The translations under genes and the position numbers were made by a program. From Alcaligenaceae bacterium (lineage in GTDB: Bacteria; Pseudomonadota; Gammaproteobacteria; Burkholderiales; Burkholderiaceae_B): a stretch of 64,000 nt of DNA. Below are positions 18,453-28,017 of the stretch, piece by piece. Numbering within the stretch: position 1 is the stretch's first letter; every line of letters begins with the position of its first letter. The DNA lies in assembly GCA_013416435.1 (NCBI GenBank), contig JACCEN010000001.1, positions 248,001 to 312,000 on the forward strand, in the 5' to 3' direction. The notes below the pieces were generated by a model. It saw only the letters and a list, made by a program, of their open reading frames with translations. It had not been told where the DNA came from and ran no database searches.

Positions 18453-18971
18453 ATGAACGACATCGCCGAAACCATACCCCCCCTGCATGGCAGGCCGGAT
18501 CTCGAAAGCCGGGCCATGCCTGAAGATCATCACGATCTGCGCCTGTGGCTGCGCCTGCTTACCTGCTGCAATCTGATCGAAGGCGAATTGCGCAGCCGGC
18601 TGCGCACCGAATTCGCCACCACGCTGCCTCGGTTCGACCTGATGGCACAATTGCTGCGCGCGCCCGCCGGCATGAAAATGAGCGAGCTCTCGCGTCACAT
18701 GATGGTGACCAACGGAAATATCACCGGCATCACGGATCAATTGGAAAAGGAAGGACTCGTCGAGCGCCTGAAAGTCGCCACGGATCGCCGCAGCTCGCTC
18801 ATCCGGCTGACCGGCAAGGGCAAGCGCAGCTTCAAGAAAATGGCAGAATCCCACGAGCAATGGGTGCAGGGGATTTTCGGCGGCCTGTCCGAGAAAAGCC
18901 GCCGCAGCCTGTTTGAAGCGCTGGGCGAGCTGAAGCTGCTGGTGCATACCCGCCTTCCGGAACGCGACTAG
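18453..18971 (+). CDS. MarR family transcriptional regulator
   Basis: A 172-residue winged-helix regulator. The MarR core is clear: LPRFDLMAQLLRAPAGMKMSELSRHM, the recognition helix in MMVTNGNITGITDQLE, and the wing VATDRRSSLIRLTGKGK. The ATG at 18453 follows GGAAACGA; an upstream TTG in frame at 18399 has no good ribosome binding site. It is divergent from the DUF2817 gene and next to the aromatic acyl-CoA cluster. MarR proteins in such clusters commonly respond to an aryl-CoA intermediate, so this is the likely local repressor. Confidence 0.9.
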   Translation: MNDIAETIPPLHGRPDLESRAMPEDHHDLRLWLRLLTCCNLIEGELRSRLRTEFATTLPRFDLMAQLLRAPAGMKMSELSRHMMVTNGNITGITDQLEKEGLVERLKVATDRRSSLIRLTGKGKRSFKKMAESHEQWVQGIFGGLSEKSRRSLFEALGELKLLVHTRLPERD

Positions 18972-18991
18972 GGCCTGTTAACGCCGCACCC

Positions 18992-19021
18992 GGGGTCAGA
19001 CCCCGTACGGGGTCTGACCCC
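18992..19021. repeat. 30-bp palindromic repeat
   Basis: A perfect copy with GTAC spacer between the tandem genes marR and argJ. It is preceded by CTAGGGCCTGTTAACGCCGC (18968-18987), which matches the sequence around the thiE stop at 18 of 20 positions. Confidence 0.95.
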
Positions 19022-19101
19022 ACCGTACCTGCCCCTGGGAACACGCCCGCTTCCACGATAGAATCCTAAGTTTCCCCCTACCTATTCGACGAGATTGCTC
19101 C

Positions 19102-20328
19102 ATGGCCGTCAACCTGTACATCCCACCGGAATCCCAAATCTTTCCCATTGAAGGCATCGAAATCGGCACGGCCGAAGCGGGCATACGCAAGGCCAACCGC
19201 CGTGACCTCACCGTGTTCCGCCTGGCCGAGGGCAGCAGCGTCGCCGGCGTATTCACGCGCAATCGTTTCCGCGCGGCGCCCGTGCAGGTATGCGAAAAGC
19301 ATCTGGCGGGCGGCCACGACATCCGCGCGCTCGTCGTCAATACGGGCAATGCCAACGCCGGTACCGGGGAAAGCGGCCTGAAGGCCGCTCACGACACCTG
19401 CGCCGCCCTGGGCGAAACACTGGGGCTGGCTCCCACGCAGATCCTTCCTTTCTCCACGGGCGTGATCCTGGAACCCCTGCCCGTCGACCGGCTCACCGCC
19501 GCCCTGCCCGCCGCGGTGGCGGACGCTTCGGCCAATCACTGGTTCGCGGCCGCGCACAGCATCATGACCACCGACACCCAGCCCAAGATCGTTTCCAAGC
19601 GGGTGGCGCTGGGCAAGCATACGATCACCATCACGGGTATCAGCAAGGGCGCGGGCATGATCAAGCCCAACATGGCGACGATGCTCGGATTCCTGGCAAC
19701 CGACGCCGGCATCGCGCCCGGCCTGCTGCGCGACATGACCGGCGCCATCGCGGACCGTTCCTTCAACCGCATCACGGTCGACGGAGACACTTCCACCAAC
19801 GACTCCTTCGTCATCGTGGCGACGGGCAAAGCATCGGTCCGCATCGATGCGGTATCCGATCCGCTTTACACGCCGCTCTACGAAGCGCTGGTCGACGCCG
19901 CGAAAGAACTTGCCCAGAAGATCGTGCGCGACGCCGAAGGCGCCACCAAGTTCATGACCGTGCAAGTCGAGGAAGCGGGTACTCAGGAAGAAGCCCTGAA
20001 GGTGGCCTACGCCGTTGCGCAATCCCCCCTGGTGAAGACGGCTTTCTTCGCATCCGACCCCAATCTGGGACGTATTCTGTGCGCCATCGGCTATGCCGGA
20101 ATCGATGACCTGGACGTCGGCAAGGTCCATCTGTGGTTGGGCGACGTCCAGGTGGCCAGCCGGGGCGAACGGCACCCCGGCTACCAGGAGGCCGACGGCC
20201 AGCGCGTCATGAAGGAAGCGGAAATCGTCGTGCGCATCGCGCTGGGGCGCGGCGACAAAACGGAAACCGTATATACCTGCGACTTCTCGCATGAATACGT
20301 GAGCATCAACGCGGATTATCGGTCGTAA
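19102..20328 (+). CDS. argJ: Bifunctional ornithine acetyltransferase/N-acetylglutamate synthase
   Basis: ArgJ moves the acetyl group from N-acetylornithine to glutamate (arginine biosynthesis) and, in the bifunctional form, also makes N-acetylglutamate from acetyl-CoA. The 408-residue precursor is self-cleaved; the cleavage motif MATMLGF lies at residues 191-197, making Thr193 the N-terminal nucleophile of the beta chain, preceded by [10 protein letters not shown]. Other family motifs are NTGNANAGTG (80-89) and the C-terminal DPNLGRI and ATG...[16 protein letters not shown] end. A likely -10 box (TAGAAT, about 19059) lies upstream. Confidence 0.96.
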   Translation: MAVNLYIPPESQIFPIEGIEIGTAEAGIRKANRRDLTVFRLAEGSSVAGVFTRNRFRAAPVQVCEKHLAGGHDIRALVVNTGNANAGTGESGLKAAHDTCAALGETLGLAPTQILPFSTGVILEPLPVDRLTAALPAAVADASANHWFAAAHSIMTTDTQPKIVSKRVALGKHTITITGISKGAGMIKPNMATMLGFLATDAGIAPGLLRDMTGAIADRSFNRITVDGDTSTNDSFVIVATGKASVRIDAVSDPLYTPLYEALVDAAKELAQKIVRDAEGATKFMTVQVEEAGTQEEALKVAYAVAQSPLVKTAFFASDPNLGRILCAIGYAGIDDLDVGKVHLWLGDVQVASRGERHPGYQEADGQRVMKEAEIVVRIALGRGDKTETVYTCDFSHEYVSINADYRS

Positions 20329-20338
20329 CTGTGGTCAT

Positions 20339-20423
20339 GGGGTCAGACCCTGTTCAGGGTCTGACCCCCGCTTCATGAGTCGATGCCTGATCTGGGGTCA
20401 GACCCCGTACGGGGTCTGACCCC
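20339..20423. repeat. Two palindromic repeats
   Basis: Copies lie at 20339-20368 and 20394-20423, between the tandem genes argJ and rplU. The second is perfect with GTAC spacer. In the first the inner bases changed on both sides: the left arm ends ACCCT and the right arm begins AGGGT around a GTTC spacer, again keeping the two arms complementary. Confidence 0.94.
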
Positions 20424-20444
20424 TCTGGCCCCTAAGTCTTTGAC

Positions 20445-20474
20445 TTGACTAAACTAAATCACCCGCGCTAGAAT
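20445..20474 (+). promoter_or_regulatory. Sigma-70 promoter of rplU-rpmA
   Basis: A -35 element TTGACT (20445-20450) and a -10 element TAGAAT (20469-20474) are 18 bases apart, 56 bases before the rplU start. The spacing and match are good for a ribosomal protein operon. Confidence 0.7.
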
Positions 20475-20529
20475 CATGAGCTTGGCACTTTTTGGCCAAG
20501 GCTTTCCAACAAATATTAGGAATACCCAC

Positions 20530-20841
20530 ATGTACGCGGTCATAAAAACCGGCGGCAAACAGTATCGTGTTGCTGCAGGTCAAAAACTCAAGATAGAACA
20601 GATACCGGCAGACATTGGGCAAGAAATTTCGCTAGACCAGGTGTTATCGGTTGGCGAAGGCGACCAATTGAAAATTGGCACGCCTTTGGTCGCCGGTGCC
20701 GTGGTCAAGGCAACCGTTCTTGCGCAAGGCCGCCACGACAAGGTCAAAATTTTCAAGATGCGCCGTCGCAAGCACTACCAAAAGCGCCAAGGCCATCGTC
20801 AAAACTACACCGAAGTCCGCATCGAAGCCATCTCGGCCTAA
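20530..20841 (+). CDS. rplU: 50S ribosomal protein L21
   Basis: A 103-residue L21, which binds 23S rRNA. It starts [18 protein letters not shown], the standard N-terminus, and ends with the basic [18 protein letters not shown]-type tail. The ATG at 20530 is chosen to match this N-terminus; an in-frame GTG-type extension upstream is not conserved. rpmA follows after 37 bases in the universal rplU-rpmA-obgE order. Confidence 0.98.
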   Translation: MYAVIKTGGKQYRVAAGQKLKIEQIPADIGQEISLDQVLSVGEGDQLKIGTPLVAGAVVKATVLAQGRHDKVKIFKMRRRKHYQKRQGHRQNYTEVRIEAISA

Positions 20842-20878
20842 CGATGGACTCAACGGTTTTGTATAGCAGGAGCTAAAC

Positions 20879-21139
20879 ATGGCACAGAAAAAAGGCGGCG
20901 GCTCTACGCGTAACGGTCGCGACTCAGAATCGAAACGACTGGGTGTAAAAACCTACGGCGGCCAGCTGATCTCGGCTGGATCCATCATCGTTCGCCAGCG
21001 CGGCACGCAGTTCCACCCCGGCGTCAATGTCGGCATCGGCAAAGACCACACGCTGTATTCGCTGGTCGACGGCACGGTCAAGTTCGCCGTCAAGGGCGCG
21101 CTGAACAAGCGTACCGTTTCGGTCGTGGCGGCTGAATAA
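20879..21139 (+). CDS. rpmA: 50S ribosomal protein L27
   Basis: An 86-residue L27, whose N-terminal tail reaches the peptidyl transferase centre. It begins [20 protein letters not shown], the standard proteobacterial form without a cleavable leader. A strong AGGAG ribosome binding site precedes the ATG. It is followed by an intrinsic terminator before obgE. Confidence 0.98.
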   Translation: MAQKKGGGSTRNGRDSESKRLGVKTYGGQLISAGSIIVRQRGTQFHPGVNVGIGKDHTLYSLVDGTVKFAVKGALNKRTVSVVAAE

Positions 21140-22390
<1,251 letters not shown>

Positions 22391-22406
22391 TTGCCGCCCC
22401 CCCCAA

Positions 22407-23582
22407 ATGACCGCCACCCTTCGTTCGCCGTCCGCCGTTTCCCATGCAAAACGCCTCGTCGTCAAAGTCGGTTCGTCTCTCGTCACCAATGAAGGAAAGG
22501 GCATAGATGTCACCGCCGTCGAGCAGTGGGCCAGCCAGATCGCCCAGTTGCACGCCCAGGACAGGCAGATCGTACTGGTTTCCAGTGGGGCCATCGCTGA
22601 AGGCATGGCCCGCCTGGGGTGGCCACGGCGGCCCAACGCCATGCACGAACTCCAGGCCGCGGCGGCCGTAGGGCAAATGGGGCTGGTACAGGCCTACGAG
22701 GTCGCATTTGCGCGGCATGGGATACGCACAGCCCAGATCCTGCTTACCCATGAAGACCTGGCAGACCGGCGCCGCTACCTGAATGCGCGCAGTACCCTGT
22801 ATACCTTGCTGGGCCTTGGCGTCGTTCCCATCGTCAACGAAAACGACACCGTGGTCACCGACGAGATTCGACTGGGCGACAACGACACGCTGGGCGCCCT
22901 GGTCACCAATCTGATCGAAGCCGAAGCCCTGGTCATCCTTACCGACCAGGCCGGCCTGTACAGCGCCGATCCTCGCAAGCATCCCGATGCCGAATTCATC
23001 TCTCTGGCGCAGGCCGGCGATCCGGCGCTGGAGGCCATGGCGGGCGGATCGGGCAGCAGCATCGGCACGGGCGGCATGCTGACCAAGGTGCTCGCGGCCA
23101 AGAGGGCGGCGAACAGCGGCGGCCACACCGTCATCGCTTCGGGGCGCGAATCCAACGTACTGTTGCGCCTGTCCGAAGGGGAATCCATCGGCACCGAGCT
23201 GCGTGCAATTCTGCCCGTCCGATCGGCGCGACAACGCTGGCTGGCCAACCATCTTCGTCTCCGAGGACGCATTACGCTGGATCCGGGCGCAGTCCGGGCC
23301 CTGACCCAAGGCCACAAAAGCCTGCTTGCCATCGGCGTGACCGAAGTCGAGGGCGATTTCGAACGTGGCGACGTCGTGGCATGCGTCGACCAGCACGGCG
23401 TGGAATGCGGCCGTGGCCTCATCAATTATTCATCCTCCGACACCCGGCGCATTCTCCGGCAGCCCAGTTCCCGCATCGCCGGCATTCTGGGCAGCATGTC
23501 CGACCCCGAACTCATGCACCGCGACAACATGGTTTTTGCCCGCGACGCCCAAAGCCAGGCACCGACCGACGCCGGAAGCTAG
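22407..23582 (+). CDS. proB: Glutamate 5-kinase
   Basis: ProB phosphorylates glutamate in the first step of proline synthesis. The 391-residue protein has an amino acid kinase domain ([14 protein letters not shown] near the start, [35 protein letters not shown], and [15 protein letters not shown]) and a C-terminal PUA domain (about residues 285-380) implicated in feedback regulation. The ATG at 22407 is chosen because the kinase motif starts soon after it; an upstream in-frame start would overlap obgE by about 100 bases. Confidence 0.96.
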   Translation: MTATLRSPSAVSHAKRLVVKVGSSLVTNEGKGIDVTAVEQWASQIAQLHAQDRQIVLVSSGAIAEGMARLGWPRRPNAMHELQAAAAVGQMGLVQAYEVAFARHGIRTAQILLTHEDLADRRRYLNARSTLYTLLGLGVVPIVNENDTVVTDEIRLGDNDTLGALVTNLIEAEALVILTDQAGLYSADPRKHPDAEFISLAQAGDPALEAMAGGSGSSIGTGGMLTKVLAAKRAANSGGHTVIASGRESNVLLRLSEGESIGTELRAILPVRSARQRWLANHLRLRGRITLDPGAVRALTQGHKSLLAIGVTEVEGDFERGDVVACVDQHGVECGRGLINYSSSDTRRILRQPSSRIAGILGSMSDPELMHRDNMVFARDAQSQAPTDAGS

Positions 23583-23672
23583 ACGGGGCGGGCCCGAATG
23601 TCGCTACCATAAGCATTCTGGGCTGCTTTGTGTTCACTGAGCATGGCCAGTTGGCGTATGCGCATGCTCGTA

Positions 23673-23702
23673 TGGGTCAGACCCCGTGCGGGGTCAGACC
23701 CC
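23673..23702. repeat. Palindromic-arm repeat with both arms in the same orientation
   Basis: Between the convergent genes proB and the Lrp-type regulator. Both 13-bp arms read GGTCAGACC around a GTGC spacer, so this copy is a direct repeat of two near-palindromes rather than one full inverted repeat. Each arm alone is still nearly self-complementary. The first base is T instead of G. Confidence 0.9.
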
Positions 23703-23742
23703 ATAAGCAACTGTGAGGCCTGCCATTGGGGGCCGGCACCTG

Positions 23743-24231
23743 CTACTTCTGGGCCGGAATGAACAGTGTTTCCTTGACCTCTTCCATGACGATGCAGCTC
23801 TTGGTCTGCGTAACGCCCGGCAGCCTGAGCAGGATGTCGCCCAGCAGGCTGCGGTACTGACTGATTTCCTTGATGCGCGCCTTGACCAGGTAATCGAAGT
23901 CGCCCGATACCAGATGGCACTCCTGCACATGCGGTATGCACAGGATTTCCCGGCGGAAATCGTCGAAACTGCGGTCCGATTTGCTGGACATGGAAATTTC
24001 CACGAAAACCAACAGGCCGGCATCGAGCGCCGCCGGTGCCACCCTGGCGTGATACCCGGTGATGACCCCATCGCGCTCCAGGCGCTTGACACGCTCGATG
24101 CATGGCGTAACGGTCAGCCCCACCTTGTCCGCAAGTTCGGTCATCGACATGCGGCCGTCGCGTTGCAAGAGATCAAGGATGTGACGGTCGAGCTTGTCCA
24201 GCGTAGCCACCGGAGTACGTTGAATTCTCAA
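23743..24231 (-). CDS. Lrp/AsnC family regulator, probable regulator of dadA
   Basis: A 162-residue Lrp/AsnC protein: an N-terminal helix-turn-helix (LDKLDRHILDLLQRDGRMSM, then ELADKVGLTVTPCIERVKRL) and a C-terminal ligand-binding RAM domain (HLVSGDFDYLVKARI). It is divergent from the D-amino acid dehydrogenase gene, the typical place of DadR, an alanine-sensing activator; Lrp itself is the alternative. No ATG fits; a TTG at 24231 with AAAGGA six bases upstream gives the family N-terminus MRIQRTPVATLDKLD. A longer in-frame reading to 24684 would run into dadA. Confidence 0.88.
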   Translation of the reverse strand: MRIQRTPVATLDKLDRHILDLLQRDGRMSMTELADKVGLTVTPCIERVKRLERDGVITGYHARVAPAALDAGLLVFVEISMSSKSDRSFDDFRREILCIPHVQECHLVSGDFDYLVKARIKEISQYRSLLGDILLRLPGVTQTKSCIVMEEVKETLFIPAQK

Positions 24232-24423
24232 GCGTTTTTCCTTTAAAAACAGATGCCTGCAAAGCGTCGTCGGCAGTGAATTTCCCTGAGCAGCAATTAT
24301 TGCTGAAAATCGGCCTTTACGCATTGAAAACAGGATAAACAGCTGTTTCCAAAGAATTTTCATAAAAAAAGTCTGGCGCTCGTCTCTTATCATCCTAAAA
24401 ATTGATTCACAAGTCGACTTATC
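24232..24423. promoter_or_regulatory. Divergent control region of the Lrp-type regulator and dadA
   Basis: A 192-base, clearly AT-richer interval holding both promoters. AT-tracts such as ATTTTCATAAAAAAAG and AATTATTGCTGAAAAT are the kind of sequence Lrp-family proteins bind. I could not pick reliable -35/-10 pairs. Confidence 0.5.
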
Positions 24424-25674
24424 ATGAAAATCATCATTTTGGGTGCGGGCGTCGTGGGCGTCAGCAGCGCCTATTTTCTTGCGAAGCAAGGCCATGACGT
24501 CACGGTGCTCGAGCGCCTGGAAGGCCCGGCGTTGGAAACCAGCTTTGCGAACGCCGGCCAGATCTCCTATGGTTATTCTTCGCCCTGGGCTGCGCCGGGC
24601 GTCCCGCTGAAAGCCATCAGATGGATGTTCGCGGAACACCCGCCACTGACCATACGCCCCGATGGCAGCCTGTTTCAACTGCAATGGATCTACCAGATGT
24701 GGCGCAACTGCAGCGCCGAGCGCTATGCGACCAACAAAGAACGCATGGTGCGCCTGTCGAATTACAGCAGCGACTGCCTGAAGTCATTGCGCGACGAGAT
24801 CGGCATCCAATACGAGGGGCGCAGCAACGGCACGCTGCAGGTCTTCAGGACACAGAAGCAGATGGACGCCGTTGATCAGGACATCAGAGTACTGCGCGAT
24901 GCGGGCATGTCGTTCGAACTGCTGACCCGCTCCGAACTCAGTAAGGCCGAGCCCGCCCTGGCCCGCTCCCAGGACAAGCTGGTGGGCGGCCTTCGCCTGC
25001 CCGACGACGAAACCGGCGATTGCAATCTGTTCACGACCCGCTTGGCAGAAGAGGCCGTCAAGCTGGGCGTCAAGTTCCGCTATGGCGTCGATGTGCGCCG
25101 CATCAACGTCAACGCTTCCGGCGTAAGCGGGATACAGTGCGACCAGGAGGTCCTGAAGGCCGACGCCTACGTGGTGGCGCTTGGATCGTGGTCGACGCAG
25201 ATGTTGCGCGGCGCGCTGAAGGTACCTGTGTATCCGCTTAAAGGCTATTCCATTACCGTGCCGATTGCCGACGAATCCTGTGCGCCGGTGTCTACCTTGC
25301 TGGACGAAACCTACAAGATCGCAGTCACCCGTTTTGACCAGCGCATACGCGTGGGCGGCATGGCGGAGATTCTGGGCTTCGACAAAACCCTGAACCCCAA
25401 GCGCCGTAAGACGCTGGAAATGGTGCTCAATGACTTGTTCCCTGGCAGCTATGCCGGCAGCGACGTGTCGTTCTGGACGGGCTTGCGCCCCAAGACTCCG
25501 GACAGCACCCCGATCGTGGGTGCAACGCCGATCCCGGGCCTGTACCTGAATACCGGCCACGGCACATTGGGCTGGACCATGGCATGCGGCAGCGGGCGCT
25601 TGATAGCGGATATCGTGTCGAGCAAACCCACCGACATTCGCAGCGACGACTTATCGGTGCACCGCTACTTATAG
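24424..25674 (+). CDS. dadA: D-amino acid dehydrogenase
   Basis: DadA is a membrane-associated FAD enzyme that oxidises D-alanine and other D-amino acids, feeding electrons to the respiratory chain. The 416-residue protein is full length, with the N-terminal FAD motif [20 protein letters not shown], the family's [21 protein letters not shown] segment, and the C-terminal [20 protein letters not shown] and [16 protein letters not shown]. It is divergent from an Lrp-type regulator. No racemase gene follows; the next gene is convergent and ends one base away. Confidence 0.93.
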   Translation: MKIIILGAGVVGVSSAYFLAKQGHDVTVLERLEGPALETSFANAGQISYGYSSPWAAPGVPLKAIRWMFAEHPPLTIRPDGSLFQLQWIYQMWRNCSAERYATNKERMVRLSNYSSDCLKSLRDEIGIQYEGRSNGTLQVFRTQKQMDAVDQDIRVLRDAGMSFELLTRSELSKAEPALARSQDKLVGGLRLPDDETGDCNLFTTRLAEEAVKLGVKFRYGVDVRRINVNASGVSGIQCDQEVLKADAYVVALGSWSTQMLRGALKVPVYPLKGYSITVPIADESCAPVSTLLDETYKIAVTRFDQRIRVGGMAEILGFDKTLNPKRRKTLEMVLNDLFPGSYAGSDVSFWTGLRPKTPDSTPIVGATPIPGLYLNTGHGTLGWTMACGSGRLIADIVSSKPTDIRSDDLSVHRYL

Positions 25675-25675
25675 T

Positions 25676-26419
25676 TCAGTTCACCACCTGGCCCGTAAAC
25701 ATATAGCCCCAATTGTGCACGGATTTCAGGGGCATTTCGATGTTGTGCTGAGTAAACTTGCGGCGCAGGCGGCTGACCAGGACGCCCAGCCGGCCGGGAC
25801 GCGCCGGAGGCTCGCCATGTGCATAGCTGTTGTTGACGGCCTCGAGCAGTTGTTCGTGGGTGGCGCACATGTCGGGCGCCGCCACCAGCGTCGTCAGGAA
25901 TGCGCGCTCGCCGGTGGTCAGGGGAATGCGTATGCCTTCGGGGCTGGACAGCACCCATCCTTGGTCCTGCAAGGACCAGCCTTTTGGCGCAACGGCCATC
26001 GGCAGCACATGAGAGATGTCTTGCCTGCTGACCCGGGCCAGCAGGCGGCATAGCATGGCGACCACCAGGGGAGTGGACGCCGAGCGCGGACACATGTTGT
26101 CCACCCCGCTTTGCAGCAACTGGATGGCAAGCGCTTCGTCGACGCGCTCGACCGCGGCAGCGATGCCGACGGACGGATGCATGGCATGCAGGTACGTGGC
26201 GGCGGCGCAGTTTTCCGTATGCCCGCCTGCCAGCATGGCGACGGTCGGGAAGCCTTGTTGAAATTTTTTCTGGACCTCGGCATAAAGCGCCGGCGCACTT
26301 TCGCATTGCAGGACATTTAGCCCGGAAGCCTGTAGTTCCGCCAACCGCTTTTTATGGTCTGGCGTCGTCAAGCCGTTTTCCGTCGGCGAGAACATCACGA
26401 TGTAGGGAGTCGGGCTCAT
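25676..26419 (-). CDS. Winged-helix regulator with degenerate receiver-like N-terminus
   Basis: A 247-residue protein. The C-terminal part (about residues 150-243) is an OmpR/PhoB-type winged helix: GIRIPLTTGERAFLTTLV, then VLVSRLRRKF recognition helix and SVHNWGYMF wing. The N-terminal 120 residues have the size and pattern of a receiver domain, but the phosphate-acceptor aspartate position reads VAMLAGG and the conserved lysine is not visible (SGVDNMCPRSAS). It is therefore probably not controlled by phosphorylation. No histidine kinase is adjacent. Its target is unknown; dadA is convergent and an XRE gene divergent. Confidence 0.75.
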   Translation of the reverse strand: MSPTPYIVMFSPTENGLTTPDHKKRLAELQASGLNVLQCESAPALYAEVQKKFQQGFPTVAMLAGGHTENCAAATYLHAMHPSVGIAAAVERVDEALAIQLLQSGVDNMCPRSASTPLVVAMLCRLLARVSRQDISHVLPMAVAPKGWSLQDQGWVLSSPEGIRIPLTTGERAFLTTLVAAPDMCATHEQLLEAVNNSYAHGEPPARPGRLGVLVSRLRRKFTQHNIEMPLKSVHNWGYMFTGQVVN

Positions 26420-26591
26420 GGTGCCGGGACCTCGGCCTTGAACACCATTTTGGATGCCTCCGAAAGACAGGGATTGAAAATGGAGCCACTGTGATATTTT
26501 GCGCTTATTTTGACTCTTTGTTAGATTTTGTGAGTGGGATTTTAGTAATTTACATCAATCCATCACGTTCGTAATTGGCATTATTACCAAT

Positions 26592-26617
26592 GTGATTGAA
26601 TTTAATCGTTCAATCAC
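26592..26617 (+). promoter_or_regulatory. 9-bp perfect inverted repeat, candidate operator of the XRE gene
   Basis: GTGATTGAA and TTCAATCAC are perfect complements separated by eight bases. A third related half-site (CAATCCATCAC) lies about 40 bases upstream. The repeat overlaps the first possible GTG start and ends five bases before the second, as expected for autoregulation. Confidence 0.5.
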
Positions 26618-26621
26618 AAAC

Positions 26622-27014
26622 GTGAACCATTTTTCCGATCGCCTACGTCGCACACGCCTTTTACGCGGAATGAGCCAATCCGCACTGGCGCAAGCCTGCG
26701 GTCTGTCGCAAGGCGCGATATCGAACTACGAGAATGGGACGCGACGGAGCGCGAAGGAAATATTCCGGATCGCCCAAGTACTGGAGGTGAACCCGGCGTG
26801 GCTCAGCAGCGGCGTCGGGACAATGGAGCCGAGCCCCACAGCGCCTTACCTGCTATCGGAACAGTCGCGGGAACCTGAACAGCCATCGGGATGGCCGTTC
26901 GACAGCATCGCCGCCTCGGCTTTCTGGTCATTGGATCCGGAACAGCGCTCCATCATCGAAACCGCCGTAGCGGGGATGATAGGCTCGTTTCAAAAGAAAT
27001 CACATGGCGGATAA
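26622..27014 (+). CDS. XRE family helix-turn-helix regulator
   Basis: A 130-residue protein with an N-terminal Cro/C1-type helix-turn-helix (FSDRLRRTRLLRGMSQSALA, then QACGLSQGAISNYENGTRR) and a C-terminal region of about 70 residues without a known domain. The start is uncertain: the GTG at 26622 gives the usual XRE N-terminus, while an in-frame GTG at 26592 adds ten residues but would lie within the inverted repeat. It sits in a short AT-richer patch and could be a domesticated phage-type repressor, though no phage genes are near. Confidence 0.78.
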   Translation: MNHFSDRLRRTRLLRGMSQSALAQACGLSQGAISNYENGTRRSAKEIFRIAQVLEVNPAWLSSGVGTMEPSPTAPYLLSEQSREPEQPSGWPFDSIAASAFWSLDPEQRSIIETAVAGMIGSFQKKSHGG

Positions 27015-27033
27015 GCCGCGGCAGTCCGTTTCC

Positions 27034-27143
27034 GGGGTCAGACCCCACACGACGAGGGGCCTGACTCCACACGATGAGGGGTCAGACCCCACGGGTCTGA
27101 CCCCATACAACGAGGGGTCGGACCCCATGCGTGGTCCGACCCC
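27034..27143. repeat. Array of single 13-bp arms with short spacers
   Basis: Six arm-like units lie at 27034, 27056, 27078, 27092, 27114 and 27131. Several are separated by similar 9-base spacers (ACACGACGA, ACACGATGA, ATACAACGA), giving a 22-base period for the first three. The last pair uses GGTCGGACC and GGTCCGACC with ATGC spacer, a matched substitution. The array lies between the convergent XRE and OmpA-like genes. Confidence 0.9.
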
Positions 27144-27149
27144 TGACGA

Positions 27150-27812
27150 CTATTGTTGCACTGCGTACAGGTACAGTTCGACGCGCCGGTTCATGGCGCG
27201 TCCTTCAGCGGTGGCGTTGTCGCCCACGGGATTGCTGGAACCTCGGCCTTCGGCCGTGAGGTGGGTCGTCGGGACGCCCTGCTGCGACAAATAGTTGGCG
27301 ACGGCGCGTGCACGATTGACGGACAGCGTCTGATTGGTTGCATCCGATCCTGTGCTGTCCGTATGGCCGATGGATTTAGCGCGGAGTTCAGGATGCTGCA
27401 CCAAGGCTCGGGCTACGCTGTCCAGCACGGGCAGCAAGGCAGGCTTCAGCGCATACTTGCCGGTATCGAACGAGACATTGCTTGGAATGTTGACGCGCAG
27501 TGTCCCATCGGGCATTTCGGTAACGTCAACGCCCAGGCTGCTTGCGCCCGACTTCTCGACATCGTTCTTCACGCCTGACCAGTTATAGCCGGCGATGCCG
27601 CCAGCGACCGCGCCTATGCCGGCGCCGATCGCCGCCGCCTTGCTGCTATCGCCGATCAGGGCGCCCAGACCGGCTCCCAGTGCTGCTCCGGCCCCAGCTC
27701 CAACCGCAGTCTTGCCGCCCTTGCCCATATTGTCTACCGTGGCGCATCCGGCCATCAAAGCGACCACGCTCACGCATGTCGCATAGCGTGCTGCACGCAT
27801 AGAAAGTTTCAT
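27150..27812 (-). CDS. OmpA family outer-membrane lipoprotein
   Basis: A 220-residue protein with a lipoprotein signal peptide and lipobox (VVALMAGC, cysteine about residue 23), a glycine/alanine-rich glycine-zipper region (about 35-75, AVGAGAGAALGAGLGALIGD) and a C-terminal OmpA-like peptidoglycan-binding domain (about 105-215) with SIGHTDSTGSDATNQTLS and NRRVELYL. It resembles YiaD-type lipoproteins that tie the outer membrane to peptidoglycan. A good AAGGAGAA ribosome binding site precedes the ATG. The repeat array begins right after its stop. Confidence 0.9.
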   Translation of the reverse strand: MKLSMRAARYATCVSVVALMAGCATVDNMGKGGKTAVGAGAGAALGAGLGALIGDSSKAAAIGAGIGAVAGGIAGYNWSGVKNDVEKSGASSLGVDVTEMPDGTLRVNIPSNVSFDTGKYALKPALLPVLDSVARALVQHPELRAKSIGHTDSTGSDATNQTLSVNRARAVANYLSQQGVPTTHLTAEGRGSSNPVGDNATAEGRAMNRRVELYLYAVQQ

Positions 27813-27937
27813 TTGGTTCTCCTTGTTTCTGGGATTGCGGCGTCAACTCCGCACGCGACAATGCTAGCAAGCTGTGGGCCACCGGGTTGTTACATTTTGG
27901 TTCCGGTCGCGAAATTTTGACCGTTCTTGACATTAGA

Positions 27938-27965
27938 AATAAAAAAAACGCGGAACACGTCCGCG
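27938..27965 (-). terminator. Intrinsic terminator after tctC
   Basis: Read on the minus strand, CGCGGA and TCCGCG form a perfect 6-bp stem around a 5-base loop, followed by a run of T. A further hairpin (GGCCCGC/GCGGGCC, 27983-28001) lies between it and the tctC stop. It would end the bztABCD-tctC transcript before the OmpA-like gene. Confidence 0.75.
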
Positions 27966-28017
27966 GTGGCAGGAGGGCCGGCGGCCCGCACTCGGCGGGC
28001 CGGATCGCAAGAAGCGC

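Noticed and set aside
18903-18935. A second copy of the CTGTTTGAGC hairpin motif seen in the 226-bp element
   Set aside because: CTGTTTGAAGCGCTGGGCGAG occurs inside the marR coding sequence, is not flanked by the other hairpins and is explained by codons.
26622-27014. XRE gene as part of a toxin-antitoxin pair or prophage
   Set aside because: No toxin-sized partner gene or phage gene lies next to it; neighbours are dadA, a winged-helix regulator and an OmpA-like gene.
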